From: Chitinophagaceae bacterium
GTDB lineage: Bacteria > Bacteroidota > Bacteroidia > Chitinophagales > Chitinophagaceae
Length of the DNA: 64,000 bases
Assembly (NCBI GenBank): GCA_023957575.1
Contig: JAMLGU010000004.1
Span: forward strand, 186,001-250,000
Direction: 5' to 3'
In this document: piece by piece, positions 34,470 through 43,412 of the stretch
Position numbering within the stretch: the stretch's first letter is position 1
Layout: each line of letters begins with the position of its first letter
The notes under the pieces: model-generated
Seen by the model: the letters and a program-made list of their open reading frames with translations, nothing else
The model's database searches: none
What the model was told of the DNA's origin: nothing
Made by a program: the position numbers and the translations under genes

Positions 34470-34791
34470 AATTTTATTTTTTATTTATTGCAAAAAATGG
34501 TAAAATTTTTAAGGTAACGGGTGATTTATGTTACAATGATTGAATATGGGGTTTTAGGTCGATTACTGTTTTTTATTTAATCTGTGTTGCGGCGTAAAAC
34601 CACAACTCTTATCCGAGCGGTTTTTACATAAAACCAATCTTTTTCAACCTAACCCGTTATATTTTAACCCGTTTAGCGGTCAATATTGTTCTTAATTTTT
34701 GAATATCAATTAATAATAATAGCTTTACAGGGCGAAAAATTTGAAAAAAGACAATAAACCCGCTTATATTTAATTTTTAAAACATACAATA
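34470..34791. other. Gene-free AT-rich gap before the transaldolase-like gene
   Basis: No coding frame or RNA gene is seen. TAACCCGTT occurs twice 19 bases apart (around 34650-34680) and its complement AACGGGT once near 34517. The 3' end holds the predicted promoter of the next gene. Confidence 0.5.
34740..34772 (+). promoter_or_regulatory. Predicted promoter of the fructose-6-phosphate aldolase/transaldolase gene
   Basis: TTTG (34740-34743), a 21-base spacer and TATATTTA (34765-34772) fit the Bacteroidota pattern, 19 bases before the ATG. Confidence 0.5.
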
Positions 34792-35445
34792 ATGAAATTT
34801 TTTCTTGACACAGCTAATTTAGACCAGATAAAAGAGGCGCACGATTTAGGCGTTTTGGACGGCATTACTACCAATCCGTCACTGATGGCAAAAGAGGGTA
34901 TTAAAGGTCATGATGCCGTAATGGGACATTACAAAACGATTTGCGAAATTGTAGATGGTGATGTGAGCGCCGAGGTTACTACAGTGGACCTTGCTTCGAT
35001 GATTGAAGAAGGAAAAATACTGTCAGCCATTCACCCGCATATTGTGGTAAAAGTGCCAATGACCCGCGATGGTGTGAAGGCAATGAAATGGTTTACCGAC
35101 AATGGTATCAGAACCAACTGTACGCTTGTTTTTAGCGCCGGGCAGGCCATTCTGGCTGCAAAAGCAGGCGCTGCCTATGTATCACCTTTCATCGGGCGCA
35201 TTGACGATACGGGATGGAACGGAGTGCAGCTGATTGAGCAAATTGCACATATTTATGCTGTACAAGGATTTGAAACTCAAATACTTGCAGCTTCTATCAG
35301 AAACTCAAACCACATTGTTCAGTGCGCCGAAGCAGGTGCAAATGTGTGTACTACTCCTTTGGCTCCTTTATTGGGATTGCTTAACCACCCATTAACCGAT
35401 ATCGGGCTGGCCAAATTTATAGAAGATGCTAAAAAATTTAAATAA
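34792..35445 (+). CDS. fsa: Fructose-6-phosphate aldolase / small transaldolase
   Basis: This is a 217-residue TIM barrel of the short transaldolase family (TalC/FSA). MKFFLDTANLDQIKEA and GVLDGITTNPSLMAKEG form the N-terminal part, and the Schiff-base lysine is in HIVVKVPMTRDG. NCTLVFSAGQAILAAKAGA and SPFIGRIDD are family motifs. FSA makes fructose 6-phosphate from dihydroxyacetone and glyceraldehyde 3-phosphate, while TalC transfers dihydroxyacetone units in the pentose phosphate pathway; the two cannot be separated with certainty by sequence reading. It is transcribed alone. Confidence 0.93.
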   Translation: MKFFLDTANLDQIKEAHDLGVLDGITTNPSLMAKEGIKGHDAVMGHYKTICEIVDGDVSAEVTTVDLASMIEEGKILSAIHPHIVVKVPMTRDGVKAMKWFTDNGIRTNCTLVFSAGQAILAAKAGAAYVSPFIGRIDDTGWNGVQLIEQIAHIYAVQGFETQILAASIRNSNHIVQCAEAGANVCTTPLAPLLGLLNHPLTDIGLAKFIEDAKKFK

Positions 35446-35518
35446 TTAGTTTAGGGCCTTCGGGTTTCAAAGGACATGATTAACTTTATGTCCTTTGAAT
35501 TTCCTTAGCCTGTAAATA

Positions 35519-36754
35519 ATGAATATCTCCTCCTTTATTGCAAATAGAATCGCTTTCAACCGACAGCGTTCTTTCTCCCGATTCATCATCAGGCTATCCA
35601 TTATTGCCACTATCATAAGTGTAGCAGTAATGATTATCACACTGGCATTTGCAAACGGTTTTCAGCAAAAGGTGAGCGAAAAGGTATTCAGCTTCTGGGG
35701 GCATATTCGCCTGCAGGAAATTCAGCCTTACCAGTCCGTCATAACCGAAGAATTGCCCATTACGGCTAATGATTCATTAATAACTGCCATAAAAAACATT
35801 CCTGAGGTAGAAACGATTCATCCCTTTGCCACCCGCTATGCCATACTGAAAACCAAAGATGACCTGGAAGGCGTTCTGGTAAAGGGTCTCGACAGCACTT
35901 ACAACTTCAATCATATCAAAGATTTTATCATCGAAGGGCATCCGCCGGTATTTAACGACAGCAGCTACAGCCGGCAGATAATGATTTCGAAACATACAGC
36001 TGACCAGATGAAACTGAAAACCGGCGACAGGGTGTTGATTTATTTTATTCGCCCGGATGGCAGCCAGCGGCCTGACCGACTGACTATTACCGGCATCTTC
36101 AAAACCGGTATTGAAGAATATGACAAAACCTTTGCCATCGGCGATATCAAGCTGATACGCCGCCTGAACGACTGGTTGCCCAATCAGGTGGGAGGATATG
36201 AGATTTTTTTGAAAGAATATAAAAAAATTGACAGCATCTCCAACCAAATCCTTAACCTGCCCGAAATGCCGCTTAGTTGGAGCGCTCAGGGCATTCAAAA
36301 AATTACGCCCAATATTTTTGACTGGCTGAATATGCAGGATGTTACACGCAACGTGTTGATTGCCATCATGGTAGTGGTAGCAGTTATCAATCTGATTACC
36401 TGCCTGATTATTCTGGTATTGGAGCGGATGAGGATGATAGGAATATTAAAGGCTATTGGCGCCGGCGATTGGGCAGTACAGCGAATATTTTTACGATACA
36501 GCCTCATAATCACACTTTCGGGTATTGTGGCAGGCGTGATATTGGCTTTGGGAATTTTGTATCTGCAGGTAAAAACCGGTTTTATAAAGCTGCAGGAAGA
36601 TGCCTATTACCTTGACAAAGCTGCCGTAAAAATTTCTGCGCCAGAAGTGCTTGCAATATGTGCAGGAACTTTTCTGGTATGTATGCTGGTATTGATGATT
36701 CCTACCTATATTGTAAGAAAAGTGCAACCGGTAAAGGCCATTCATTTCAGATAA
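35519..36754 (+). CDS. LolE/FtsX-type ABC transporter permease
   Basis: The 411-residue protein has one N-terminal span (about 24-48), a large MacB-PCD-like periplasmic domain (about 50-265) and three C-terminal spans of the FtsX fold (about 280-400), with LERMRMIGILKAIGAGDWAVQRIFL as the cytoplasmic coupling region. This is the layout of LolC/LolE lipoprotein-release permeases and of the MacB-related permeases. The ATPase partner is not adjacent, which is common in Bacteroidota. The stop overlaps the converging methyltransferase gene by 13 bases. Confidence 0.9.
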   Translation: MNISSFIANRIAFNRQRSFSRFIIRLSIIATIISVAVMIITLAFANGFQQKVSEKVFSFWGHIRLQEIQPYQSVITEELPITANDSLITAIKNIPEVETIHPFATRYAILKTKDDLEGVLVKGLDSTYNFNHIKDFIIEGHPPVFNDSSYSRQIMISKHTADQMKLKTGDRVLIYFIRPDGSQRPDRLTITGIFKTGIEEYDKTFAIGDIKLIRRLNDWLPNQVGGYEIFLKEYKKIDSISNQILNLPEMPLSWSAQGIQKITPNIFDWLNMQDVTRNVLIAIMVVVAVINLITCLIILVLERMRMIGILKAIGAGDWAVQRIFLRYSLIITLSGIVAGVILALGILYLQVKTGFIKLQEDAYYLDKAAVKISAPEVLAICAGTFLVCMLVLMIPTYIVRKVQPVKAIHFR

Positions 36755-37476
36755 GACAAAATAATACCGGTGGCTACCGCCGCATTTAAGGATTCGGCAT
36801 GTCCCGTTTTTTCGATGGTAACTTTTTGATTTACATAAGGCAGCACTTCCTGCCGAATACCTTTTGACTCATTGCCAATCACCAGCAGCCCGTTTGTTAC
36901 CTTGCCAAAAGAATTTAAGGACATTCCATCAAGCATTGCGCCAATTACAGGAACATCGTTCTGCGCCGATAGCCATTCGGGCAAATTGGTATAAAACACT
37001 TCTACTCTAAAGATACTGCCCATTGTAGCCTGCACCACTTTATTGTTATACACATCGGCACAGTCGGCGCTACAGATAATTTGCGCTACACCAAACCAAT
37101 CGGCAATACGGATGATGGTGCCCACGTTGCCCGGGTCCTGAATACCATCAAGAACCAATGTCAGATTATTTTTTTTCAACAAAAAGCCCTCACTCCAGGG
37201 AATTTCCATCAACGCAAGCGCTTTATTGGGTGTTTTGAGCAATGAAATTCTTTCGAGATCGCCTTCTGTTATTTTTTTTACTTCAATATCGGATACCTTA
37301 TTTTTATTTGTTTCTATCCATTGCGGCAGGGCGTAAATGATTTTTAAGTGTTGAGGAACCACCGTAAGGGCTTCATCAATTATTTTAGGGCCTTCAATAA
37401 TATATAGATTTTCTTCGCCCCTGAATTTTTTTTGGGATAAACTTTGAATATATTTGACCTCTGATTTACTTAGCAT
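36742..37476 (-). CDS. SpoU/TrmH-family RNA 2'-O-methyltransferase
   Basis: The 244-residue protein has a short N-terminal substrate-binding domain (about 1-95) and the SPOUT knot domain with LVLDGIQDPGNVGTIIRIADWFG, LLVIGNESKGIR and KVTIEKTGHAESLNAAVATGI. It methylates a ribose in rRNA or tRNA with S-adenosylmethionine; the target site is not determined. The start is 26 bases from that of the BamA/TamA-like gene on the other strand, so they share a control region. Confidence 0.93.
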   Translation of the reverse strand: MLSKSEVKYIQSLSQKKFRGEENLYIIEGPKIIDEALTVVPQHLKIIYALPQWIETNKNKVSDIEVKKITEGDLERISLLKTPNKALALMEIPWSEGFLLKKNNLTLVLDGIQDPGNVGTIIRIADWFGVAQIICSADCADVYNNKVVQATMGSIFRVEVFYTNLPEWLSAQNDVPVIGAMLDGMSLNSFGKVTNGLLVIGNESKGIRQEVLPYVNQKVTIEKTGHAESLNAAVATGIILSYLK

Positions 37477-37501
37477 TGCAGGGAATTAATTTTTATATAA
37501 T

Positions 37502-39877
37502 TTGAACAATTTATCCATACCTTTTAAAAATCTGTCTTTTGTCATTACCGGCTTAATGATAGCATTTTTATTACATTCCTGCAAAATTGCAACAATTGTA
37601 AAGAAATATCCAGTAAATGAACCTTTTGTTTTTAAAACATCGATTTCTGTAAAAGACACTAACATGTCCAAAAACAACAAGGTAGAATTAGAAGACAACC
37701 TTTATGCCCAACTCGAAGACAGCCTGAAGTCGCGTGAAGTAGATAAAGTGTTTTGGGGGGTAATGAAAAAACCTGCCAGACTTGACAGTATGGCTATAAG
37801 TAACTCATTGGAGTTCATGCACAATTACCTTCACTCTCAGGGTTATTTTTCAGATTCAATGCACTTTACAACAGAGGTAAAACCTGTGGAAAACCAACTT
37901 CGCACTCATATTAAGTTTTTTATTTGGCCTGGCAAGCTTACAAGGATCGACTCATTGGCTTACTCCATGCGTTATGACAGTCTTCAGGCAATAGCCGATC
38001 GTTTTGCACAACGGTCTCTCATTAAAAAAGGAAGTCCTTTTGCAGTTTCTGCCATATCAGCCGAAATGGACAGATTGGTGGACAGATACAAAAACAACGG
38101 TTATCTTAGGTTCTCGAGAGACCTGATTTATGCACTTTGGGATACACTTGATATTTCGCTGCTGACGCCATCGCTTGACCCTTTTGAACAAATTGAACAA
38201 TTGGAAAGAATTAAACAAAGAAGACTCAATCCTAAAGCCAATGTAGATATCAGGCTCAGTCCAATAACTGACTCTTCTAAAATCAAGAAGTATTATGTGG
38301 GAAACATTTGGGTATATCCTGATGTAAACGCCGACTCGACAGGAAGAAAAAGGAAGGAAGATGTTTTTGGAGATATAACAGTGGTGCAGCATTACAAAAA
38401 GTTTAAACCCCAAATTTTTACCCCAAATATTTATTTCAAACGAGGAGAACTTTATGATCAACGAAAATATATAAAAACACTCAACCGCCTCAACACATTG
38501 GGTAGCTGGCGATTAGTGGATATTCAGCAAAATCCAAGAGAAAAAGAAGGCCAGGATACGGTTGATTTTTTGGTAAAACTCACTCCTGCAAAAAAATATA
38601 ATTTTACTACAAACTTTGAAACCGGTTATAACCAAAGCGCTTTGGCCGGAAATTTTTTGGGATGGGGTGTAAATTTTGGAGTACAAAACCGTAATTTTTT
38701 AAGAGGCGCCAATCTGGCTTCCTCTAATTTAAGATATGGCGTCGAATTTAATCTGGGGCAGGGAAGTTTTGTACAAACTCAACAGATAAGTTTGAGAAAT
38801 TCAGTCAGTTACCCCCGATTTATTTTCCCGGGGCATCGAAATTTTGAAACAAAATTTCCCGGTACCATACAATCGGTACTGACGCTGAATGGAGCCAAAA
38901 CAGATAGAAACTTTCTTTTTAACCTCACTACCATTAATTCTTCCTGGGGGTACGAATTTTCATGGGTGCCCGAAAATAATTTCAGAAACCAAAAGAGTTA
39001 TTATTTAGGTGTGCGAATCCCAAATATTGAATATTCTAATCTTATTAAAAAGGACAGTTTAGATAAATTAATTAATAACAACCCTTCTATCAAAAATATA
39101 TTTACTGATGGTTTTATTTCATCAGGAATTATCAACTTTTCAATGCCCTGGTCGAGCCGGTCTAGGCGGGTGGTAAACGTAGTAAGGGCTAATCTGGAAG
39201 AATCCGGGCTATTGACAGGTTTGATTTCCAATGAATTTTTGGACAGACAGCTTTATCGTTTTTTAAAAGTTGATGCAGAGTACGGCCGATTATTTAAAAT
39301 GGCAAACGGTTCTTCTTTTGTAATGCGTGGATTTGCCGGTATCGGCTATGAATTTGACTTTACAAAAAACCCTGATAAACGGTCGCAGCTACCGTTTTTT
39401 AAACAATACTATAGCGGCGGCCCCAATAGTATGCGCGCCTGGCAACTTCGCAGATTGGGTCCCGGCTCCATCGTTCATTCCTTCATTCGCGACAGCGCCA
39501 GCATACCCGACAGATTTGGCGATTTACAATTGGAGCTCAATTTAGAATATCGAACCGAATTATTCAAATTGGCGGGCTTCCCTATCAACGGCGCCGTGTT
39601 TACTGATATGGGTAATGTATGGCTGCTGAAAAAAGCTGCCGGAACAGAAGAAGAAATATTTGGGTTTTCAAAATTGGGAAAAGACATTGCAATTGGCGCC
39701 GGCGCCGGTGTGCGGATCGATTTTGGATTTTTTGTCATCCGGTTCGATTACGGCTACAAGGTCAAAGACCCAAGCCCTTCGCCTGAAAATGCTGCCTATC
39801 AAAATAAGTTTTTTGCTTATCCGCTTTTCAAAGGAAGTCAGTTGCAAATTGGTATCGGCTATCCGTTTATATTTTAG
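37502..39877 (+). CDS. BamA/TamA-family outer membrane protein
   Basis: The 791-residue protein has a signal with lipobox-like LLHSCK (cysteine at about residue 28), POTRA-type repeats (about 60-360) and a C-terminal 16-strand barrel of the Omp85 type, with GPNSMRAWQLRRLGPGS as the conserved loop-6 motif (the usual form is RG(Y/F) and here MRAW). The protein ends QIGIGYPFIF with a terminal aromatic. It is a TamA-like assembly factor for outer membrane proteins. A lipid-modified N-terminus is a Bacteroidota feature. The stop overlaps the converging truB by 11 bases. Confidence 0.9.
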   Translation: MNNLSIPFKNLSFVITGLMIAFLLHSCKIATIVKKYPVNEPFVFKTSISVKDTNMSKNNKVELEDNLYAQLEDSLKSREVDKVFWGVMKKPARLDSMAISNSLEFMHNYLHSQGYFSDSMHFTTEVKPVENQLRTHIKFFIWPGKLTRIDSLAYSMRYDSLQAIADRFAQRSLIKKGSPFAVSAISAEMDRLVDRYKNNGYLRFSRDLIYALWDTLDISLLTPSLDPFEQIEQLERIKQRRLNPKANVDIRLSPITDSSKIKKYYVGNIWVYPDVNADSTGRKRKEDVFGDITVVQHYKKFKPQIFTPNIYFKRGELYDQRKYIKTLNRLNTLGSWRLVDIQQNPREKEGQDTVDFLVKLTPAKKYNFTTNFETGYNQSALAGNFLGWGVNFGVQNRNFLRGANLASSNLRYGVEFNLGQGSFVQTQQISLRNSVSYPRFIFPGHRNFETKFPGTIQSVLTLNGAKTDRNFLFNLTTINSSWGYEFSWVPENNFRNQKSYYLGVRIPNIEYSNLIKKDSLDKLINNNPSIKNIFTDGFISSGIINFSMPWSSRSRRVVNVVRANLEESGLLTGLISNEFLDRQLYRFLKVDAEYGRLFKMANGSSFVMRGFAGIGYEFDFTKNPDKRSQLPFFKQYYSGGPNSMRAWQLRRLGPGSIVHSFIRDSASIPDRFGDLQLELNLEYRTELFKLAGFPINGAVFTDMGNVWLLKKAAGTEEEIFGFSKLGKDIAIGAGAGVRIDFGFFVIRFDYGYKVKDPSPSPENAAYQNKFFAYPLFKGSQLQIGIGYPFIF

Positions 39878-40577
39878 GCTCTTTACGCTTCTTTTCCTTT
39901 ATCGCATTTTCAAAATCGCCAATACTGACAGCATCCTTCAGGTGAAACTCGCCAATACGGGTACGGCACAGGCTGCTGAGATAAGCGCCACAACCCAATG
40001 CCTCTCCAAAATCGTGTGCCAGGCTTCTGATATAGGTTCCGGTGGTACATACCACCCTGAACTGCACTTCAGGTAGCTGTGCCGGGTTGACTTCAAATTC
40101 GGAAATCGTAATTTTTCGTGGCTCCAATTTCACGTCTATCCCCTTGCGGGCAAGCTCATATACCCGTTTACCGTCCTTTTTAATAGCAGAATGGATGGGT
40201 GGCACCTGGTCAATTTCACCAATGAATTTTTTGGTAGCTGCTTCAATATCTGCAGGACTTAAGTGCTCAAAAGGCTTAAAATTTTCAGGTTCGCTTTCGA
40301 GGTCATAAGTAGGCGTAACCGCACCAAGGGTAAAGGTTCCGGTATATTCCTTTTCCTTAGCCATGTATTCATTTATCTTTTTGGTAAATTTTCCGGTGCA
40401 GATGATCAACAGACCTGAAGCCAGAGGGTCGAGGGTGCCGGCATGTCCCACTTTTTTTATTTTAATCAGATTTCTGACTTTTCTTACAGCATCAAAAGAT
40501 GTCCAGTCAAGAGGTTTATCAATAAGCAAAGCGGCGCCTTCCTCAAACTGAATCTGCTGTATTTCTTCTGTTGTCAT
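39867..40577 (-). CDS. truB: tRNA pseudouridine(55) synthase TruB
   Basis: TruB makes pseudouridine 55 in the T-loop of tRNAs. The 236-residue protein is the short form without the C-terminal PUA domain, usual in Bacteroidota. The catalytic aspartate is D50 in KVGHAGTLDPLASG, with DKPLDWTSFDAVRKV before it and VVCTTGTYIRSLAHDFG later. A TATTTTTG box sits only four bases before the ATG, so the mRNA would be leaderless or start within the gene. Confidence 0.96.
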   Translation of the reverse strand: MTTEEIQQIQFEEGAALLIDKPLDWTSFDAVRKVRNLIKIKKVGHAGTLDPLASGLLIICTGKFTKKINEYMAKEKEYTGTFTLGAVTPTYDLESEPENFKPFEHLSPADIEAATKKFIGEIDQVPPIHSAIKKDGKRVYELARKGIDVKLEPRKITISEFEVNPAQLPEVQFRVVCTTGTYIRSLAHDFGEALGCGAYLSSLCRTRIGEFHLKDAVSIGDFENAIKEKKRKEPKI

Positions 40578-40581
40578 GCCG

Positions 40582-40589
40582 CAAAAATA
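40582..40589 (-). promoter_or_regulatory. TANNTTTG box immediately before the truB start
   Basis: TATTTTTG on the minus strand, four bases upstream of the ATG at 40577. If it is a -7 box, the message would have almost no leader. No -33 element is visible. Confidence 0.3.
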
Positions 40590-40723
40590 TAATCTCTGTG
40601 TCAGGAATCGGGAAAATAATTGCCCGGATAATCAGAAACCTACTGATTTTGACCATATTTCATTATGACCATTACTAAAAATCCTGATTAGAATAAAAAA
40701 TTTTCGTTGTTTGAGGCAAGTGA

Positions 40724-41221
40724 TTAACTGCCTTTTATTTCTTCAAAAAAACCTGTTTGTCGGTTTTTCAGTACGTTTTCGGCATTAAAAAACCGCCCGT
40801 TCATAGCTACATACACTCCATGAGGTAATGACTGCACAAAAGCCAGAGCGCTACCCAGATTGAAAAGACCATCCGAGCTACCAAACTTTATGGGAATCAT
40901 GGCTCCGGTAAGTACAATCGTTTTGTTTTTTATTTTTTTTGCCAGTAATTGGGCTGTTTTTGCAATCGTGTCGGTTCCATGGGTAATTACGATGCGTTCT
41001 TCATCGGCCTGATTACACTGATGAGCAATCAGCTCTCTATCTTCGTCACTCATTTCAAGACTGTCCACCATCATCAGTGTTCTTATTTCTACAGGTACGG
41101 TGTTTCGACCCATTTCGAGGAGGTCGTGCAGATGCGTGTCCTTAAAATACAGTTCGCCATTGAGCATATTATACTCCTTATCGAAAGTACCGCCGGTAAT
41201 AAAAATCCTGATTGTTTTCAT
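40724..41221 (-). CDS. Short asparaginase-domain protein
   Basis: The 165-residue protein covers only the N-terminal domain of L-asparaginases. It shows ITGGTFDKEY with the first catalytic threonine, and RIVITHGTDTIAKTAQLLA with the second threonine and the aspartate, then VLTGAMIPIKFGSSDG. The C-terminal domain that completes the active site in tetrameric asparaginases is absent. Such one-domain proteins are frequent in Bacteroidota and Proteobacteria, so this is a family form and not a truncation by a frameshift. Activity is uncertain. Confidence 0.85.
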   Translation of the reverse strand: MKTIRIFITGGTFDKEYNMLNGELYFKDTHLHDLLEMGRNTVPVEIRTLMMVDSLEMSDEDRELIAHQCNQADEERIVITHGTDTIAKTAQLLAKKIKNKTIVLTGAMIPIKFGSSDGLFNLGSALAFVQSLPHGVYVAMNGRFFNAENVLKNRQTGFFEEIKGS

Positions 41222-41490
41222 ACTCTTAAAAATTCAGCAGGCTAAGTTAGAGCTAATTAGTGAAAGCTAGTTTTTGGGAAAGTTGAAAAAATTTAAAAAA
41301 CACTAATTCCCGTTAAATATTTTTTGGTTAAACCTGCTGAAATAATTAGGCTTACACAGAAAAAAACATATTTAAGGGAAATTATAGATTTTTTGATAAA
41401 TCAAATCAGAGCAGAACAATTCACTATACTGCCCTTTTGAAAACTAAATATCAGAAAACTATTGCAGGATGACAAGCAAAGTCAAATATG

Positions 41491-43038
41491 TTACATTTTT
41501 ATTTCTTCTTCATTTTTATCAAAAAAGTGGTATTCAGTAAACTGATAGGTTGAGTTTTGTGCGATTTTAAATTTGTCGCCAAGTCTCTTTCTCCATTTAG
41601 CCGCTTTGCTGTTCCAAAACATTCCTTTTGTGAGATAGGCATAAATGATTGGGTGTACTACTAATTTAATCCCTTTATGTTTGTGGGTAATCAGATATTT
41701 CAGATTCTTTTCAATTTCGTCTTCGAGAATTAAAGGAGAGGCAATTTTGCCCGTGCCATGACAGCTGGGGCAAATCTCCTGGGTATTGATATGCACTTCG
41801 GGCCTCATTCGCTGCCTGGTTATCTGCATCAGTCCAAATTTGGAAATGGGCAGCACCGAATGTTTGGCTCTGTCGGTTTTCATAAACTCTTCCATCTTGT
41901 CCAACAGTTGCTTTTTGTTATCAGACTGCTTCATATCAATAAAGTCAACCACAATGATTCCGCCAATATCTCTGAGCCTCAACTGGCGGGCAATTTCCTG
42001 TGCCGCTTCCAGATTGGTTTCCATAGCGTTCTGCTCCTGATTATTTCCCACACTCTTGTATCCGCTGTTCACGTCTATTACATGCAAGGCTTCTGTATGC
42101 TCAATAATAAGGTATGCGCCACTATTGAGGTTAACGGTTTTTCCGAACGAGCCTTTTACCTGTTTGGTAATCCCAAAGGAGTCAAAAACATTTCCGGGGC
42201 TCTGATAGTGGTTTACAATATCTGCCTTTTCAGGCGCAATGCGCTGCAGGTAACTCTTGGTTTCGCCATAAATGCTTTTGTCGTTTACAACGATTTTGTT
42301 GAAATCGTCATTCAATAAATCTCTGAGGATACTGTTGGTTTTGTTTTGTTCACTCAGTATTTTGGCAGGCGCTGTAGCGCCTTTCAGATTCTCCTGCAGC
42401 AGGTTCCAGGTGTTTACCAGATTGGTAAGGTCTTCGTGCAGCTCGGCGGTATTTTTACTTTCGGCGGCTGTTCTTACAATTACTCCAAAGTTTTTGGGTT
42501 TTACTGCCTCCACAATTTTTTGCAGCCTTTTCCTTTCTTCCGATGAATGAATCTTTTTTGATACCGCTACTATATTGTTAAAAGGCGTAATCACCACATA
42601 GCGACCGGGGATTGAGATTTCGCAACTCAGCCTCGGACCCTTGGCGGCAATGGGTTCTTTTAATATCTGAACGAGCACATTGGGTTTTCCGCCCAGCACT
42701 TCATTTATTTTTCCGGTTTTTATAATTTCCGGTTCCACTTCAAATTTTGAAAAATCAAGCGGCCCTGTGGCATTTATCGCCAGGTTGGTAAATTTAAGTA
42801 AGGATTTTGCATAAGGGCTTAAATCTGTGTAATGCAAAAAAGCATCTTTTTCGTGCCCCACATCTATAAATGCGGCATTTAACCCCGGAATAAGTTTTTT
42901 CACTTTTCCCAAATAAATATCACCCACGGCAAAACGTGCATCATTTTTTTCGCTATGCAGTTCCACCAGCTTCTTATCTTCCAATAATGCAATTTCTACT
43001 CCTACGGGAGAAGCATTAATAATAACTTCCTTGTTCAT
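41491..43038 (-). CDS. rng: Ribonuclease E/G family protein
   Basis: The 515-residue enzyme has an N-terminal S1 domain (about 36-125, with YLGKVKKLIPGLNAAFIDVG), the RNase H-like middle and DNase I-like catalytic part. The metal-binding aspartates are D322 in HVIDVNSG and D365 in VVDFIDMK. The Zn-link CPSCHGTG near residue 425 joins two monomers. It processes rRNA precursors and decays mRNA. There is no long disordered scaffold tail, as in RNase G. A 67-nt nested palindrome lies 150 bases upstream on the same strand, between this gene and the tiny COX24-like gene. Confidence 0.95.
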   Translation of the reverse strand: MNKEVIINASPVGVEIALLEDKKLVELHSEKNDARFAVGDIYLGKVKKLIPGLNAAFIDVGHEKDAFLHYTDLSPYAKSLLKFTNLAINATGPLDFSKFEVEPEIIKTGKINEVLGGKPNVLVQILKEPIAAKGPRLSCEISIPGRYVVITPFNNIVAVSKKIHSSEERKRLQKIVEAVKPKNFGVIVRTAAESKNTAELHEDLTNLVNTWNLLQENLKGATAPAKILSEQNKTNSILRDLLNDDFNKIVVNDKSIYGETKSYLQRIAPEKADIVNHYQSPGNVFDSFGITKQVKGSFGKTVNLNSGAYLIIEHTEALHVIDVNSGYKSVGNNQEQNAMETNLEAAQEIARQLRLRDIGGIIVVDFIDMKQSDNKKQLLDKMEEFMKTDRAKHSVLPISKFGLMQITRQRMRPEVHINTQEICPSCHGTGKIASPLILEDEIEKNLKYLITHKHKGIKLVVHPIIYAYLTKGMFWNSKAAKWRKRLGDKFKIAQNSTYQFTEYHFFDKNEEEIKM

Positions 43039-43186
43039 TTAATGATTATCATAAATGAGAATACATGCCCCGGTAAAAAATATTAAGGTATCAGCTATTA
43101 TGTGCAAAAGAGAAGGAATATGGCTAAGGTTGATGGTGTAAATACCGCACACAACCGGCTTATTACCAAATGAAGCAAAATCATAG

Positions 43187-43253
43187 TTAGTATGAAACTA
43201 TCCAAATCAGGCTTACAAACAAGCCTTTACGCTCAGGATATGTTTCATACTAA
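43187..43253 (-). ncRNA. 67-nt nested palindrome upstream of the RNase E/G gene
   Basis: The outer arms TTAGTATGAAAC (43187-43198) and GTTTCATACTAA (43242-43253) are perfect complements. Next come TATCC/GGATA with one bulged base, and an apical stem AGGCTT/AAGCCT with a six-base loop. On the minus strand it lies 34 bases behind the COX24-like stop and 148 bases before the RNase E/G start. It could be a terminator (only a weak T-run) or a structured leader; a bona fide RNA gene is not shown. Confidence 0.55.
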
Positions 43254-43287
43254 TTTTAAAAACAGGACCCTTTTAAAGATGAATTAA

Positions 43288-43380
43288 TTATTTCTTCTTC
43301 TTATGACGGTTCTTTCTTAATCTTTTTTTACGTTTGTGCGTTGCAATTTTATGACGCTTTCTTTTTTTACCACAAGGCAT
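43288..43380 (-). CDS. Tiny AURKAIP1/COX24-domain ribosomal protein (bS22/mS38-like)
   Basis: ATG at 43380 to TAA at 43288 encodes 30 residues of almost only Lys, Arg and His, beginning MPCGKKRKRHKIATHKRKK. Proteins of this sequence type in Bacteroidota carry the AURKAIP1/COX24 domain, whose mitochondrial member is the small-subunit protein mS38 and whose mycobacterial counterpart is bS22. It therefore probably binds 16S rRNA near the decoding centre. It lies 32 bases after the TPR gene and ahead of the RNase E/G gene on the same strand. Confidence 0.85.
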   Translation of the reverse strand: MPCGKKRKRHKIATHKRKKRLRKNRHKKKK

Positions 43381-43412
43381 ATTCTATTGATTTTAAATAT
43401 TGTTAAATAAAT

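Noticed and set aside
40724-41221. Asparaginase gene as a truncated pseudogene
   Set aside because: One-domain asparaginase-like proteins of this length are common, and no remains of the C-terminal domain lie downstream.
41233-41341. TTCAGCAGG and CCTGCTGAA inverted repeat 100 bases apart between the RNase E/G and asparaginase genes
   Set aside because: A 9-bp match at this distance in an AT-rich gap could be chance, with no further pairing or start-codon link.
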